Assembly (NCBI RefSeq): GCF_900104485.1
Contig: NZ_FMXQ01000010.1
Span: 1-64,000 of the forward strand
Direction: 5' to 3'
DNA: 64,000 nt
Origin: Bauldia litoralis
GTDB taxonomy: Bacteria; Pseudomonadota; Alphaproteobacteria; Rhizobiales; Kaistiaceae
In this document: positions 16,701 to 25,152 of the stretch, piece by piece
Position numbering within the stretch: position 1 is the first letter of the stretch
Layout: the number at the start of each line of letters is the position of its first letter
The notes under the pieces: generated by a model
What the model saw: the letters and a program-made list of their open reading frames with translations, nothing else
Told to the model about the DNA's origin: nothing
The model's database searches: none
Position numbers and translations under genes: made by a program

Positions 16701-16853
16701 ACCATATCATGGCGGCAAGCCCCTGTGGCAAGGGTCCGGACGGTTTTGACGCGATGGAATCTGTGGGAAGCCGCATCCCCGGCAGCCCGCCCCAACAGCG
16801 CCGCCCGGTTTTGGGTTAGCCTGCCGACCCATTCAGATGGCAAGCGGAACCCC

Positions 16854-17267
16854 ATGGACACCGGATTCACCCTCGACGAACGCCTTGCCGCCGACAGCGT
16901 CGCGATCGGCCGTCTGCCCCTTTCCGACCTTCTGCTGGCCAGGGACGCGCGGTTTCCGTGGCTGATCCTGGTACCGCGGCGGCCCGACATGGCGGAGATC
17001 ATCGACCTTGCGCCGGAGGACCGGGCGGCGCTCCTCGACGAGATCGTCCTCGTCTCGGAAGCGCTGCGGACCGTCACCGGCTGCGACAAGCTCAACGTCG
17101 CGGCGCTTGGCAACATGGTGCGCCAGCTCCATGTCCATGTCATCGCACGCTTCACCACCGACCCGGCATGGCCGGGGCCGATCTGGGGTCGCGGCGAGGC
17201 GGTTGCCTATGAACCGGGTGTTCGGGATAAACTGGCGGGACGAATCCGCGACCTCCTTCCCGATTGA
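16854..17267 (+). CDS. HIT-domain hydrolase
   Basis: A 137-residue HIT-family protein. The active site segment QLHVHVIAR (about 92-100) keeps the two central histidines, but the first position of the canonical H-x-H-x-H triad is Gln, as in a known HIT subgroup. NVAALGNMVRQ precedes it. It probably hydrolyses or transfers nucleotides from a small substrate. The stop codon overlaps a possible TTG start of nudC (TTGA), so the two form a nucleotide clean-up pair. Confidence 0.88.
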   Translation: MDTGFTLDERLAADSVAIGRLPLSDLLLARDARFPWLILVPRRPDMAEIIDLAPEDRAALLDEIVLVSEALRTVTGCDKLNVAALGNMVRQLHVHVIARFTTDPAWPGPIWGRGEAVAYEPGVRDKLAGRIRDLLPD

Positions 17268-17281
17268 AAAGTCCCGACATC

Positions 17282-18232
17282 ATGGCGCATTTTTTCGACG
17301 GCCTCCCGACGGAGGATCGAAGCAACCTTCACGGCTTCTCCGGCAACCGCATCGACCGGCGCAGCGAGAACCGGGACGACGACTCGGTCCCGGCGGCGCT
17401 GGCCGATCCGGCGGCGCGGCTCTACCTGCTGCGCGACGACCTGGCGATGATGAAGCACGGCCGCGCGATCGATCCGCTCTTCACCCTTGCCGAAGCCGAA
17501 GCCTTCGGCGCGGCGCGGGACGCCATGGTGCTGCTCGGCTGGAGCGACGACGGCCCGCGGCTGGCGGCCACCTTGCCGGCCGAAACGCCGGTCGACGAGG
17601 ACCGAATCCAGCTCGCCGACCTGCGCAGCCTGGCCGTCGCCGGCGAGATGGCGGCGGACGATCTCGGCGCCCTCGCCCAGGCGCGCAGCCTTTGCTACTG
17701 GAACATCCGCCACCGCTATTGCGGCGTCTGCGGCGAAGAGACGGTGATGAAGGCCGGCGGCTACCGCCGCGAATGCCCGTCCTGCGGCGCTCCGCACTTT
17801 CCCCGCACCGACCCGGTGGTGATCATGCTGGCGATCGACACGTCCGGTCCCGAGGAACGCTGCCTGCTCGGCCGGCAGGAGCGGTTCCCTGAAGGCATGT
17901 ATTCCTGCCTCGCCGGTTTCGTCGAGCCGGGCGAGACGATCGAGGACGCTGTCCGCCGCGAAACCGCCGAGGAGGCCGGGATCGCGCTGGGCCGGGTCAG
18001 CTATCATTCCAGCCAGCCGTGGCCGTTCCCCTGCTCGCTGATGATCGGCTGCCATGGCGAGGCGCTGACCACCGACATCACCCGCGACGAGGTGGAACTG
18101 GAAGACGCCCGCTGGTTCCCGCGCGACGAGGTGCGGTCCATCCTCGCCGGCACCCATCCCGGCGGAATCCAATGCCCGCCGACGATCGCCATCGCCCACA
18201 AGCTGATCCGCTTCTGGGCCGAGGGCCACTGA
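17282..18232 (+). CDS. nudC: NAD(H) pyrophosphatase NudC
   Basis: A protein of about 316 residues. An N-terminal NUDIX-like domain precedes a zinc ribbon with paired cysteines (CGVC and CPSC). The Nudix box starts GFVEPGETIEDAV and continues RRETAEEAG, matching Gx5Ex7REUxEEx. The NudC-specific SQPWPFPCS follows about 15 residues later. It cleaves NADH to NMNH and AMP and can remove NAD caps from RNA. The ATG at 17282 is used; a TTG at 17264 overlapping the HIT stop is an equally possible start. No clear ribosome binding site separates the two. Confidence 0.93.
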   Translation: MAHFFDGLPTEDRSNLHGFSGNRIDRRSENRDDDSVPAALADPAARLYLLRDDLAMMKHGRAIDPLFTLAEAEAFGAARDAMVLLGWSDDGPRLAATLPAETPVDEDRIQLADLRSLAVAGEMAADDLGALAQARSLCYWNIRHRYCGVCGEETVMKAGGYRRECPSCGAPHFPRTDPVVIMLAIDTSGPEERCLLGRQERFPEGMYSCLAGFVEPGETIEDAVRRETAEEAGIALGRVSYHSSQPWPFPCSLMIGCHGEALTTDITRDEVELEDARWFPRDEVRSILAGTHPGGIQCPPTIAIAHKLIRFWAEGH

Positions 18233-18242
18233 GGGCTCTGCC

Positions 18243-19256
18243 CTACTCTTCCGCCTCGTCCTCGTAGCCGACCATGTGGAGCGGCCGGGCGGCAATGCCC
18301 TGAAGCTCGCACCAGCGGACCAGCGCCTCCTCCCGGCCATGGGTCACCCAGACCTCGGCGGGCGCGAGCTCGGTGATCGTCGCGGTGAGCTCGTCCCAGT
18401 CGCCATGATCCGACAGGATCAGCGGCAGTTCGACGCCGGAGGCCTTGGCCCGCTGGCGGATCCGCATCCAGCCGGAGGCGAAGCAGGCGACCGGATCGGG
18501 AAAGCGCCGCGCCCAGCGCTCGGCGATCTGGGCCGGCGGGCAGACGACGACGCTGCCGGCGAAGTCGCCCTTCTTGCCGGTTTCCACCGTGGCGGACGCC
18601 AGGTCGCCCAGGGCCACGCCCTCCTCCTCGTAGAGGCGACAAAGCTTCTCCATCGCGCCATGCAGGTAGATCGTCCGATCATAGCCGGCGTCGCGGAGCA
18701 GGCGGATGACCCGCTGGGCCTTGCCGAGCGAATAGGCGCCGACGAGGTGGGCGCGCTCCGGGAACTGGTCGAGCGACGCCAGCAGCTTGGCGATCTCGTC
18801 TTCCGGCTCGGGATGGCGAAAAACCGGCAGGCCGAAGGTCGCCTCGGTGATGAAGATATCGCAGGGGATCGGCACAAACGGCAGGCAGGTCGGGTCGGCA
18901 CGACGCTTGTAGTCGCCCGAGGCGACAATCCTCAGGCCGTCCGCCTCGACCAGGATCTGGGCCGAGCCCAGCACGTGGCCAGCCGGCTGGAAGGTGACGG
19001 CGGCATCTCCGATCCGCGCGGTTTCGCCAAGCACGGCCGTGTGGCTGGCGCCGGCAAAGTCCTCGCCGTAGCGGGAGGCCATGATCCGCAGCGTTTCGTG
19101 GGTGGCCAGCACCGAGCCATGGCCGGGCCGGGCATGGTCGGCATGGCCATGGGTGATCAGTGCCCTCGGCACCGGACGGGTCGGATCGATGTGGAAATCG
19201 CCGGCCTTCGAATAGAGGCCGGCCGGGGTCGGGCAGAGGACGTCTTCGGCGCGCAT
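18243..19256 (-). CDS. Ligase-associated DNA exonuclease (metallo-beta-lactamase fold)
   Basis: A 337-residue protein of the Lhr/ligase-associated exonuclease family (SNM1/CPSF-like). It has THGHADHARPGH (about 35-46) with the metal-binding HxHxDH, PAGHVLGSAQI (about 91-101), SGDYKRR (about 113-119), and a beta-CASP-like C-terminal half with SDHGDWDEL and VTHGREEALVRW. In the known gene set it works with an ATP-dependent ligase, an Lhr-type helicase and PdeM in DNA repair. Here it lies on the strand opposite the helicase, and the ligase is missing. Confidence 0.9.
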   Translation of the reverse strand: MRAEDVLCPTPAGLYSKAGDFHIDPTRPVPRALITHGHADHARPGHGSVLATHETLRIMASRYGEDFAGASHTAVLGETARIGDAAVTFQPAGHVLGSAQILVEADGLRIVASGDYKRRADPTCLPFVPIPCDIFITEATFGLPVFRHPEPEDEIAKLLASLDQFPERAHLVGAYSLGKAQRVIRLLRDAGYDRTIYLHGAMEKLCRLYEEEGVALGDLASATVETGKKGDFAGSVVVCPPAQIAERWARRFPDPVACFASGWMRIRQRAKASGVELPLILSDHGDWDELTATITELAPAEVWVTHGREEALVRWCELQGIAARPLHMVGYEDEAEE

Positions 19257-19310
19257 TTCAGGGCATCAGCCGACAAGTTACGTGGGCGCAGTCACAAAGA
19301 ATGGCGGCGC

Positions 19311-19685
19311 TCAGCTGTCATCCAAGACGTCCGCGGCGGACGTGTGAAGCTTGATCGATTGGATCGCCCGCATGGCCGATGCTTTTGCCCTGTAGCCTTC
19401 GGAACCAAACATCGTTTCGCCATTCGATGCCTTGAAACGAAAACGATACTCTCCACTCTTGTCCTTGTAGATCTCGAATCGATAACCTGCGGAGCGGACT
19501 GGGGTCCTGACCCTACCGGTTCGACGCACGGGCGGCTGCACCTGCGCTGACATATCGGGAGCGGTATCAGGATCCGCCGCGATCTGTCGATCGATCTCAT
19601 GATCGTCCGTCGCATTGAGCTTGGCACGATCTATGGTCGGCCGAACACCTAGGATATCATCAATTATCAGCGGCTTTGTCGCCAT
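19311..19685 (-). CDS. BrnA-like antitoxin with DUF1508 (YegP-type) domain
   Basis: A 124-residue protein. Residues about 20-50 (TDDHEIDRQIAADPDTAPDM) resemble the linker segment found in BrnA antitoxins. The usual C-terminal ribbon-helix-helix domain is absent. Instead, residues about 68-115 form a DUF1508/YegP-type repeat unit: YRFEIYKDKSGEYRFRFKAS, then NGETMFGSEGYRAKASA. Its ATG lies 19 bases inside the end of the BrnT toxin gene, the coupling expected of a toxin-antitoxin operon. I call it the cognate antitoxin from position and N-terminal resemblance; how it would bind DNA without an RHH domain is unclear. Confidence 0.65.
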   Translation of the reverse strand: MATKPLIIDDILGVRPTIDRAKLNATDDHEIDRQIAADPDTAPDMSAQVQPPVRRTGRVRTPVRSAGYRFEIYKDKSGEYRFRFKASNGETMFGSEGYRAKASAMRAIQSIKLHTSAADVLDDS

Positions 19686-19936
19686 AGCTTCCGTTCCTTG
19701 GTATTTGCCAGTCGCGCAGAAATGATCCGCCGCGTGTCGTCACGATCCGTGTAAACGACCACCATCACATCGTCAGCAACCGTCCCTATAGCGATGATCC
19801 GCGCTTCCCCGTAGTTGCGACGGCGGTCAGGCCATTCAAGCGTACGGCCTTCAAATATAAGGGCTGCGTAGTCGAATCCAAATCCACGCTCCCGCAAATT
19901 GCGCTCATGTTTGTCGGGATCAAAAGAAACTCGCAT
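19667..19936 (-). CDS. brnT: BrnT-family ribonuclease toxin
   Basis: An 89-residue protein with the BrnT pattern: an FDPDKHERNLRERGFGFDYA start, LEWPDRRRNYGEARIIAIG in the centre, and VVVYTDRDDTRRIISARLA, ending with TKERKLW. The ATG at 19936 is chosen because all similarity starts there; the longer frame upstream is without support. BrnT toxins are RelE-fold ribonucleases that halt translation and are neutralised by the product of the downstream gene. The pair lies between two genes of a DNA-repair set that normally flank a DNA ligase gene. Confidence 0.88.
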   Translation of the reverse strand: MRVSFDPDKHERNLRERGFGFDYAALIFEGRTLEWPDRRRNYGEARIIAIGTVADDVMVVVYTDRDDTRRIISARLANTKERKLWRQSR

Positions 19937-20034
19937 GGGTAAAGATAGACGCGCACTGCACGCGAACCAAGCGCATGTGTGTTCAAGGAACAAAACGTGG
20001 ACCTCGGGCACCCCCGGCACTACCTCTTGGGTCC

Positions 20035-22614
20035 ATGACCGCCCGCGCCGACATCAGTGATCACACGACGGTTCTTCACGCACCCTTCGCCGAATGGTTC
20101 GCGTCGCGCGGCTGGGCGCCGCGGCCGCACCAGCTCGATCTGCTCGCCAGGGCCCGGGCCGGGCGCTCGGTCCTGCTGATCGCGCCGACGGGCGCGGGAA
20201 AGACACTGGCCGGCTTTTTGCCGACGCTGGTCTCGCTGCACGAAAGGCCGAGGGACGCTCCGGTTGGCGGGCGCGGGCCGCATACGCTCTACATCTCGCC
20301 GCTGAAGGCGCTGGCGGTCGACATTGCCCGCAACCTCGAACAGCCGGTCGCCGAGATGGGGCTGCCGGTGCGCATTGAAACCCGCACCGGCGACACCCCG
20401 GTTCACAAGCGCCAGCGCCAGAAGCTGAAGCCGCCGGACATCCTGCTGACGACGCCGGAACAGACCGCCCTTCTCGTCTCGGCGACCGACGCCGACCGCT
20501 TCTTTGCCGATGTCGATACGGTGATCCTCGACGAGTTGCATTCGCTGGTGGTCAGCAAGCGCGGCGACCTGCTCGCTCTCTGCCTTGCGCGGCTTCGGAC
20601 GCTTGCACCGAAGCTCAAGGCGATCGGCCTGTCGGCGACGGTCGCCGATCCGGATGCGCTGCGGGCCTGGCTGGTCGGGCAGCGCGGCGCGCCCCCCACG
20701 CCGTCTGACGAGGTTGCCAAACCCTCCGCCGGCAGGAAGGCGAAGACGCCGCCGCGTCGGCTGGCCGACCTGATCACCGTCGCCGGCGGCGCCAAGCCGG
20801 AGATCACCATCCTCGACTCGGCCGAGCGCGTGCCATGGGCCGGCCATTCCGCACGCTATGCGCTCGCCGACATCTACGCGGCGATCGGCGCCCACAAGAT
20901 GGCGCTGCTGTTCGTCAACACCCGCAGCCAGGCGGAGATGATCTTTCAGGAACTGTGGCGGATCAACACCGATGGGCTGCCGATCGCCCTCCATCACGGC
21001 TCGCTCGACCCGACCCAGCGGCGTAAGGTCGAATCGGCGATGAGCGAAGGGCGCCTGCGCGCCGTGGTCGCCACCTCGACCCTCGATCTCGGCATCGACT
21101 GGGGGGACGTCGACCTCGTCGTCCATATCGGCGCGCCGAAAGGGGCGAGCCGCCTCGCGCAACGGATCGGCCGCGCCAATCACCGGCTCGACGAGCCGTC
21201 GAAGGCGCTGCTGGTTCCGGCCAATCGTTTCGAGGTGCTGGAGTGTCGCGCCGCACTCGACGCCAACTACCTTGGCGCCCAGGACACGCCGCCGATCCGG
21301 GCTGGCGGGCTCGACGTGCTGGCCCAGCACATCCTCGGCATGGCCTGCGCCGCGCCCTTCGAGGCGGGCGCGGCGCACGCCGAAGTGACCTCGGCCTACC
21401 CCTATCGCAATCTCACCCGCGAGACCTTCGACCGTGTCGTCGATTTCGTCGCGACCGGCGGCTACGCGCTGAAGACCTACGAGCGCTACGCCAAGATCCG
21501 CAAAGGGCCGGACGGCCTGTGGCGGCTGACCCATCCGCGCTTTGCCCAGCAATACCGGCTGAATGTCGGGACGATCATCGAGGCGCCGATGCTCAATGTG
21601 CGGGTCAGCCGCTCGGCGCGGGCCGGCTTTGCCGGGCGCGGAGGGCGGACCCTCGGCAAGGTCGAGGAGTATTTCATCGAGCAGTTGTCGCCCGGCGAGA
21701 CCTTCCTCTTCGCCGGCCAGGTGCTGCGCTTCGAGGGCATCCGCGAGAATGAGGCGATCGCCACCCGCACCGCCGACGACACGCCGAAGATCCCGATGTA
21801 TGCCGGCGGCAAGTTCCCGCTGACCACCTATCTGGCGACCGGCGTCCGCGGCCTGCTGTCCGATCCCAGGGCCTGGGGGCAGTTGCCGGTGCAGGTCTCA
21901 GACTGGCTGCGGATCCAGAAGAAGCGCTCGATCCTGCCGCGGCGCAACCAGCTCCTCGTCGAGACCTTTCCTCGCGGCAATCGCTCCTATCTCGTCTGCT
22001 ACCCCTTCGAGGGCCGCCTCGCCCACCAGACCCTCGGCATGCTGCTCACCCGCCGGCTCGAGCGGGCGCGGCTGAAGCCGACCGGCTTCGTCGCCACCGA
22101 TTACTCGCTGGCGGTCTGGGGGCTCGGCAACCTCGGCCGGGCCTTCGCCGACGGCGCCCCCAGCCTCGCCGAACTGTTCGACGAGGACATGCTCGGCGAC
22201 GACCTCGATGCATGGATGGCGGACAGCTACCTGCTCAAGCGCACCTTCCGGTCGGCGGCGCTGATCTCCGGGCTGATCGAGAAGCGACACCCCGGCAAGG
22301 AGAAGACCGGCCGGCAGGTCACCGTCTCCTCCGACCTGATCTACGATGTGCTGCGGGCGCACGAGCCGGACCATATCCTGATGCAGGCGACCTGGGCCGA
22401 TGCGGCCACCGGCCACCTCGACGTCGCCCGGCTCGGCGATATGCTGTCGCGAATCAAGGGCAGAATCGTGCATAAGCGACTCGATCGCATCTCGCCGCTG
22501 GCGCTGCCGGTGATGCTGGAAATCGGCCGCGAGGTGATCGCTGGCGAGGCGCAGGAAGACGTGCTGCGCGAGGCGGCGGAGGACCTGGTGAAGGAAGCGA
22601 TGGGCGATGGCTGA
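20035..22614 (+). CDS. Ligase-associated DEXH-box helicase (Lhr-Core type)
   Basis: An 859-residue SF2 helicase. Walker A is IAPTGAGKTLAGF, motif II DELHSL, motif III LSATVAD, motif IV FVNTRSQAE, motif V STLDLGIDWGDVD and motif VI QRIGRANHRLDEPSKA, with the winged-helix and beta-barrel Lhr core behind. It translocates 3'-5' on single-stranded DNA and belongs to the repair set with the exonuclease at 18243 and PdeM at 22607. The ATG at 20035 fits the family start. Its last codons overlap the pdeM start by 8 bases. Residues about 216-250 carry a Pro/Lys-rich insert after motif III. Confidence 0.93.
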   Translation: MTARADISDHTTVLHAPFAEWFASRGWAPRPHQLDLLARARAGRSVLLIAPTGAGKTLAGFLPTLVSLHERPRDAPVGGRGPHTLYISPLKALAVDIARNLEQPVAEMGLPVRIETRTGDTPVHKRQRQKLKPPDILLTTPEQTALLVSATDADRFFADVDTVILDELHSLVVSKRGDLLALCLARLRTLAPKLKAIGLSATVADPDALRAWLVGQRGAPPTPSDEVAKPSAGRKAKTPPRRLADLITVAGGAKPEITILDSAERVPWAGHSARYALADIYAAIGAHKMALLFVNTRSQAEMIFQELWRINTDGLPIALHHGSLDPTQRRKVESAMSEGRLRAVVATSTLDLGIDWGDVDLVVHIGAPKGASRLAQRIGRANHRLDEPSKALLVPANRFEVLECRAALDANYLGAQDTPPIRAGGLDVLAQHILGMACAAPFEAGAAHAEVTSAYPYRNLTRETFDRVVDFVATGGYALKTYERYAKIRKGPDGLWRLTHPRFAQQYRLNVGTIIEAPMLNVRVSRSARAGFAGRGGRTLGKVEEYFIEQLSPGETFLFAGQVLRFEGIRENEAIATRTADDTPKIPMYAGGKFPLTTYLATGVRGLLSDPRAWGQLPVQVSDWLRIQKKRSILPRRNQLLVETFPRGNRSYLVCYPFEGRLAHQTLGMLLTRRLERARLKPTGFVATDYSLAVWGLGNLGRAFADGAPSLAELFDEDMLGDDLDAWMADSYLLKRTFRSAALISGLIEKRHPGKEKTGRQVTVSSDLIYDVLRAHEPDHILMQATWADAATGHLDVARLGDMLSRIKGRIVHKRLDRISPLALPVMLEIGREVIAGEAQEDVLREAAEDLVKEAMGDG

Positions 22615-23326
22615 ACCGGCGCGACGCATGGAGACCGATCCGGAACCGGCGCTTGTCGCCGTGGCCGGGGTCGTGCTCGAGGCATTCGCCGACGGTGCGC
22701 TGTGGTGGGCGGATCGCCGCCTGCTGGTCGTCGCCGACCTCCATTTCGAGAAGGGCTCGGCCTTTGCCCGGCGCGGCCGGATGCTGCCGCCCTATGACAC
22801 GGTCGAGACGCTGACGCGGCTGTCACGGCTGGTCACGCGGTTCGACCCGGCAACGATCGTCGCGCTCGGCGACAGCTTTCACGATGACGGGGGCGCGGCG
22901 CGGCTCCGCCCCTCCGACCGCGCGACGCTGAAGGCGCTGCAATCCGGCCGCGACTGGATCTGGATCGCCGGCAACCACGACCCGGCCGCACCCGCCGGTC
23001 TCGACGGCGGCCATCTCGACAGCCTGGCGATCGGGCCGCTGGTCTTCCGCCACGAGCCGACGATCGGCGACGGCGGGCATGGCGAAATCGCCGGCCATCT
23101 CCACCCGGCGGCGCGCGTCGCCGGCCGTGGCAAATGGGTACGCCGCCGGTGCTTCGCCGGCGACGGCCGACGGCTGATCCTGCCCGCCTTCGGCGCCTAT
23201 GCCGGCGGCCTCAACGTCCTCGACAAGACGTTTGCCGGGGTGTTCGACCTCGCCGCCTTCCGCGCCTACATGCTCGGCGAAGACCGGGTCTATGCGGTCG
23301 GCCGCAAGGTGCTTCGGCCGGACTGA
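22607..23326 (+). CDS. pdeM: Ligase-associated DNA damage response endonuclease PdeM
   Basis: A 239-residue calcineurin-like phosphoesterase with all metal-binding motifs: VADLHFEKG (about 42-50), ALGDSFHDDGG (about 85-95), IAGNHDP (about 123-129) and GHLHPAAR (about 163-170). It cuts DNA as part of the Lhr/ligase repair set and is translationally coupled to the helicase (8-base overlap). The sequence could begin at ATG 22607 or at MET 22628; the first keeps the overlap. Confidence 0.9.
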   Translation: MAEPARRMETDPEPALVAVAGVVLEAFADGALWWADRRLLVVADLHFEKGSAFARRGRMLPPYDTVETLTRLSRLVTRFDPATIVALGDSFHDDGGAARLRPSDRATLKALQSGRDWIWIAGNHDPAAPAGLDGGHLDSLAIGPLVFRHEPTIGDGGHGEIAGHLHPAARVAGRGKWVRRRCFAGDGRRLILPAFGAYAGGLNVLDKTFAGVFDLAAFRAYMLGEDRVYAVGRKVLRPD

Positions 23327-23345
23327 CCGCTCCCCTTCCCGCTAA

Positions 23346-24119
23346 CTAGTCCCGACGGAAGATGACGCCGGCCAGCCAGCCGGTGAACAGCGCCAGCAGT
23401 ACGCAGGCAAGACCGTAGAGCAGCGCGTGGTTGTGGGCCGAGGAATACATCAGCTGCTCGAAGCCGACCTTGGTGATGTGGAGCCTGCCCTCTTCCCGCG
23501 CCAGCAGCGCGTTGCCCGAGAACAGGAAGACCTCGACCGTATACTCGCCGTCCGGCGCATTGGCCGGGATCCACATCGCCGCCTGGAACACATCGTCCGT
23601 GCCGCCGATGAAGGAGACGCCGGCGGGTTGCTCGGAATAGAGGCCGGCATTCTTCTTGAGGCGGACGAAGGCATCGCGAAATTCCGTCGCGACCGGATCA
23701 TCGGCTCCATCGCGGCCCTTGTACTGGAAGTCGATGCTGTCGAAGCCGATCTCGTTGCGGGCGAGGATCGGCGGTGTCGAGATCTCCGCCAGTTCGCCGG
23801 AGGTATCCAGCGCATAGAAGGACGGAGCGGCGACGATGGTCTCGGAGGCGCTGTTGACCCACACCATGGCGATGCGATCCTTGCGGCGCTCGATGACATC
23901 CTGCGGTGGCCCGCGCAGCACGACGGCGATCTCGTAGTCGGTGTTGCGCGAGACCGTCGCCGCATCGCGCTCGATGACGCCGAACAGCGTCACGGTCTCG
24001 CCGCTGAAGGTGGAATTGACCTTGATCTCAGCGGTCGAGAGGGCAATCGTCAGCGTCTCCGCCGCAGCGCTTCCGGCGACTAGGCCGAAGACCCCGGCGA
24101 GGATGGCCATCCGGCTCAC
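23346..24119 (-). CDS. TIGR02186 / Alph_Pro_TM family membrane protein
   Basis: A 257-residue protein with a signal peptide (about 1-20, ending SAAAE), a large periplasmic domain, and one C-terminal transmembrane helix (about 230-252) with a basic tail. This family is restricted largely to alphaproteobacteria and is nearly always encoded next to a TSUP-type permease, as here: its ATG overlaps the stop of the permease gene by 4 bases (ATGA). It probably forms an export complex with that permease. The substrate is unknown. Confidence 0.88.
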   Translation of the reverse strand: MSRMAILAGVFGLVAGSAAAETLTIALSTAEIKVNSTFSGETVTLFGVIERDAATVSRNTDYEIAVVLRGPPQDVIERRKDRIAMVWVNSASETIVAAPSFYALDTSGELAEISTPPILARNEIGFDSIDFQYKGRDGADDPVATEFRDAFVRLKKNAGLYSEQPAGVSFIGGTDDVFQAAMWIPANAPDGEYTVEVFLFSGNALLAREEGRLHITKVGFEQLMYSSAHNHALLYGLACVLLALFTGWLAGVIFRRD

Positions 24120-25045
24120 AGCGCCCCCCCGGTCAGAATGGTCAGCGAATAGCGCTCGTCCGGCGGCGTCACCAGGCCGATCAGGAAGCGGATGCCGACC
24201 GCAAGGACGAGAAGCGCCAGCAGGGCGCGAAGCTGGTCGCCGCGGATATTCTGGCCGACCCGCACACCGAACTGGGCGCCGATCACCCCGCCGACCATCA
24301 GGATGAGCGCGAGCACGATGTCGACCGTCTGGCTCGAATAGGCATGCAGCATCGTCGCGATCGACATGGTGGCGACGATCTGGATCAGCGAGGTGCCGAT
24401 GACAACATTGGTCGGGACGCGCAGCAGATAGATCAGCGCCGGCACCAGGATGAAGCCGCCGCCGATGCCGAGCAACGCGCCGAGAAAGCCGATGCCGAAG
24501 CCGAGCGCCACCACCGGAATGGCGCTGACATAGAGCTTGGAGCGCTTGAAGCGCATCTTGAAGGGCAGGCGATGGACCCAGTTATGCTGGGCGGCGCGGC
24601 GGAGCGGCGCGGGTCGTCCCTTGCGGCTGTTGATCATCGAGCGGACCGACTCGCGCAACATCAGCGTGCCGATCAGGCCGAGGAAGGTGACGTAACAAAT
24701 GCTGATGATCAGATCGAGCTGGCCGAGCTGGCGCAGGGCGTTGAAGACGACGACGCCGAGCAGGGTCCCGACCGCGCCGGACAGCATCAGGACGAGGGCG
24801 AGCTTCATGTCGATCATCCGCCGACGCCAGTAGCTGAGCGCTGCCGACGACGAGGAGGCGACGATCTGCGAGGCGACGGTGGCGATCGACACCACCGGCG
24901 GGATGCCGGAAAAGATCAGCAAAGGCGTCAGCAGGAAGCCGCCGCCGACCCCGAACAGGCCGGAGAGGAAGCCGACCGCTCCCCCCATGCCGAAGATGAT
25001 GAACATGTTCACCGACAGCCCGGCAATGGGAAGATAGATCAGCAC
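24116..25045 (-). CDS. TSUP-family (TauE/SafE) permease
   Basis: A 309-residue inner membrane protein with about eight helices. It has the two repeated TSUP signatures: GLFGVGGGFLLTPLLIFSGI (about 30-49) and ALLGIGGGFILVPALIY (about 190-206). Members export or import small sulfur-containing anions such as sulfite, sulfoacetate or taurine products. It is coupled to the Alph_Pro_TM gene. The region between it and podJ (25046-25152) holds no further feature. Confidence 0.92.
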   Translation of the reverse strand: MLIYLPIAGLSVNMFIIFGMGGAVGFLSGLFGVGGGFLLTPLLIFSGIPPVVSIATVASQIVASSSSAALSYWRRRMIDMKLALVLMLSGAVGTLLGVVVFNALRQLGQLDLIISICYVTFLGLIGTLMLRESVRSMINSRKGRPAPLRRAAQHNWVHRLPFKMRFKRSKLYVSAIPVVALGFGIGFLGALLGIGGGFILVPALIYLLRVPTNVVIGTSLIQIVATMSIATMLHAYSSQTVDIVLALILMVGGVIGAQFGVRVGQNIRGDQLRALLALLVLAVGIRFLIGLVTPPDERYSLTILTGGAL

Positions 25046-25152
25046 GGTGGAACGCCAGTCGGAGACGGGAAGCTGAGGCTCGGGCGGTCACGCACGGACA
25101 CACGAATCGATAAAGCGCCGCACGCCGCGTCCTGTCAACGCGAGACGGGGCG

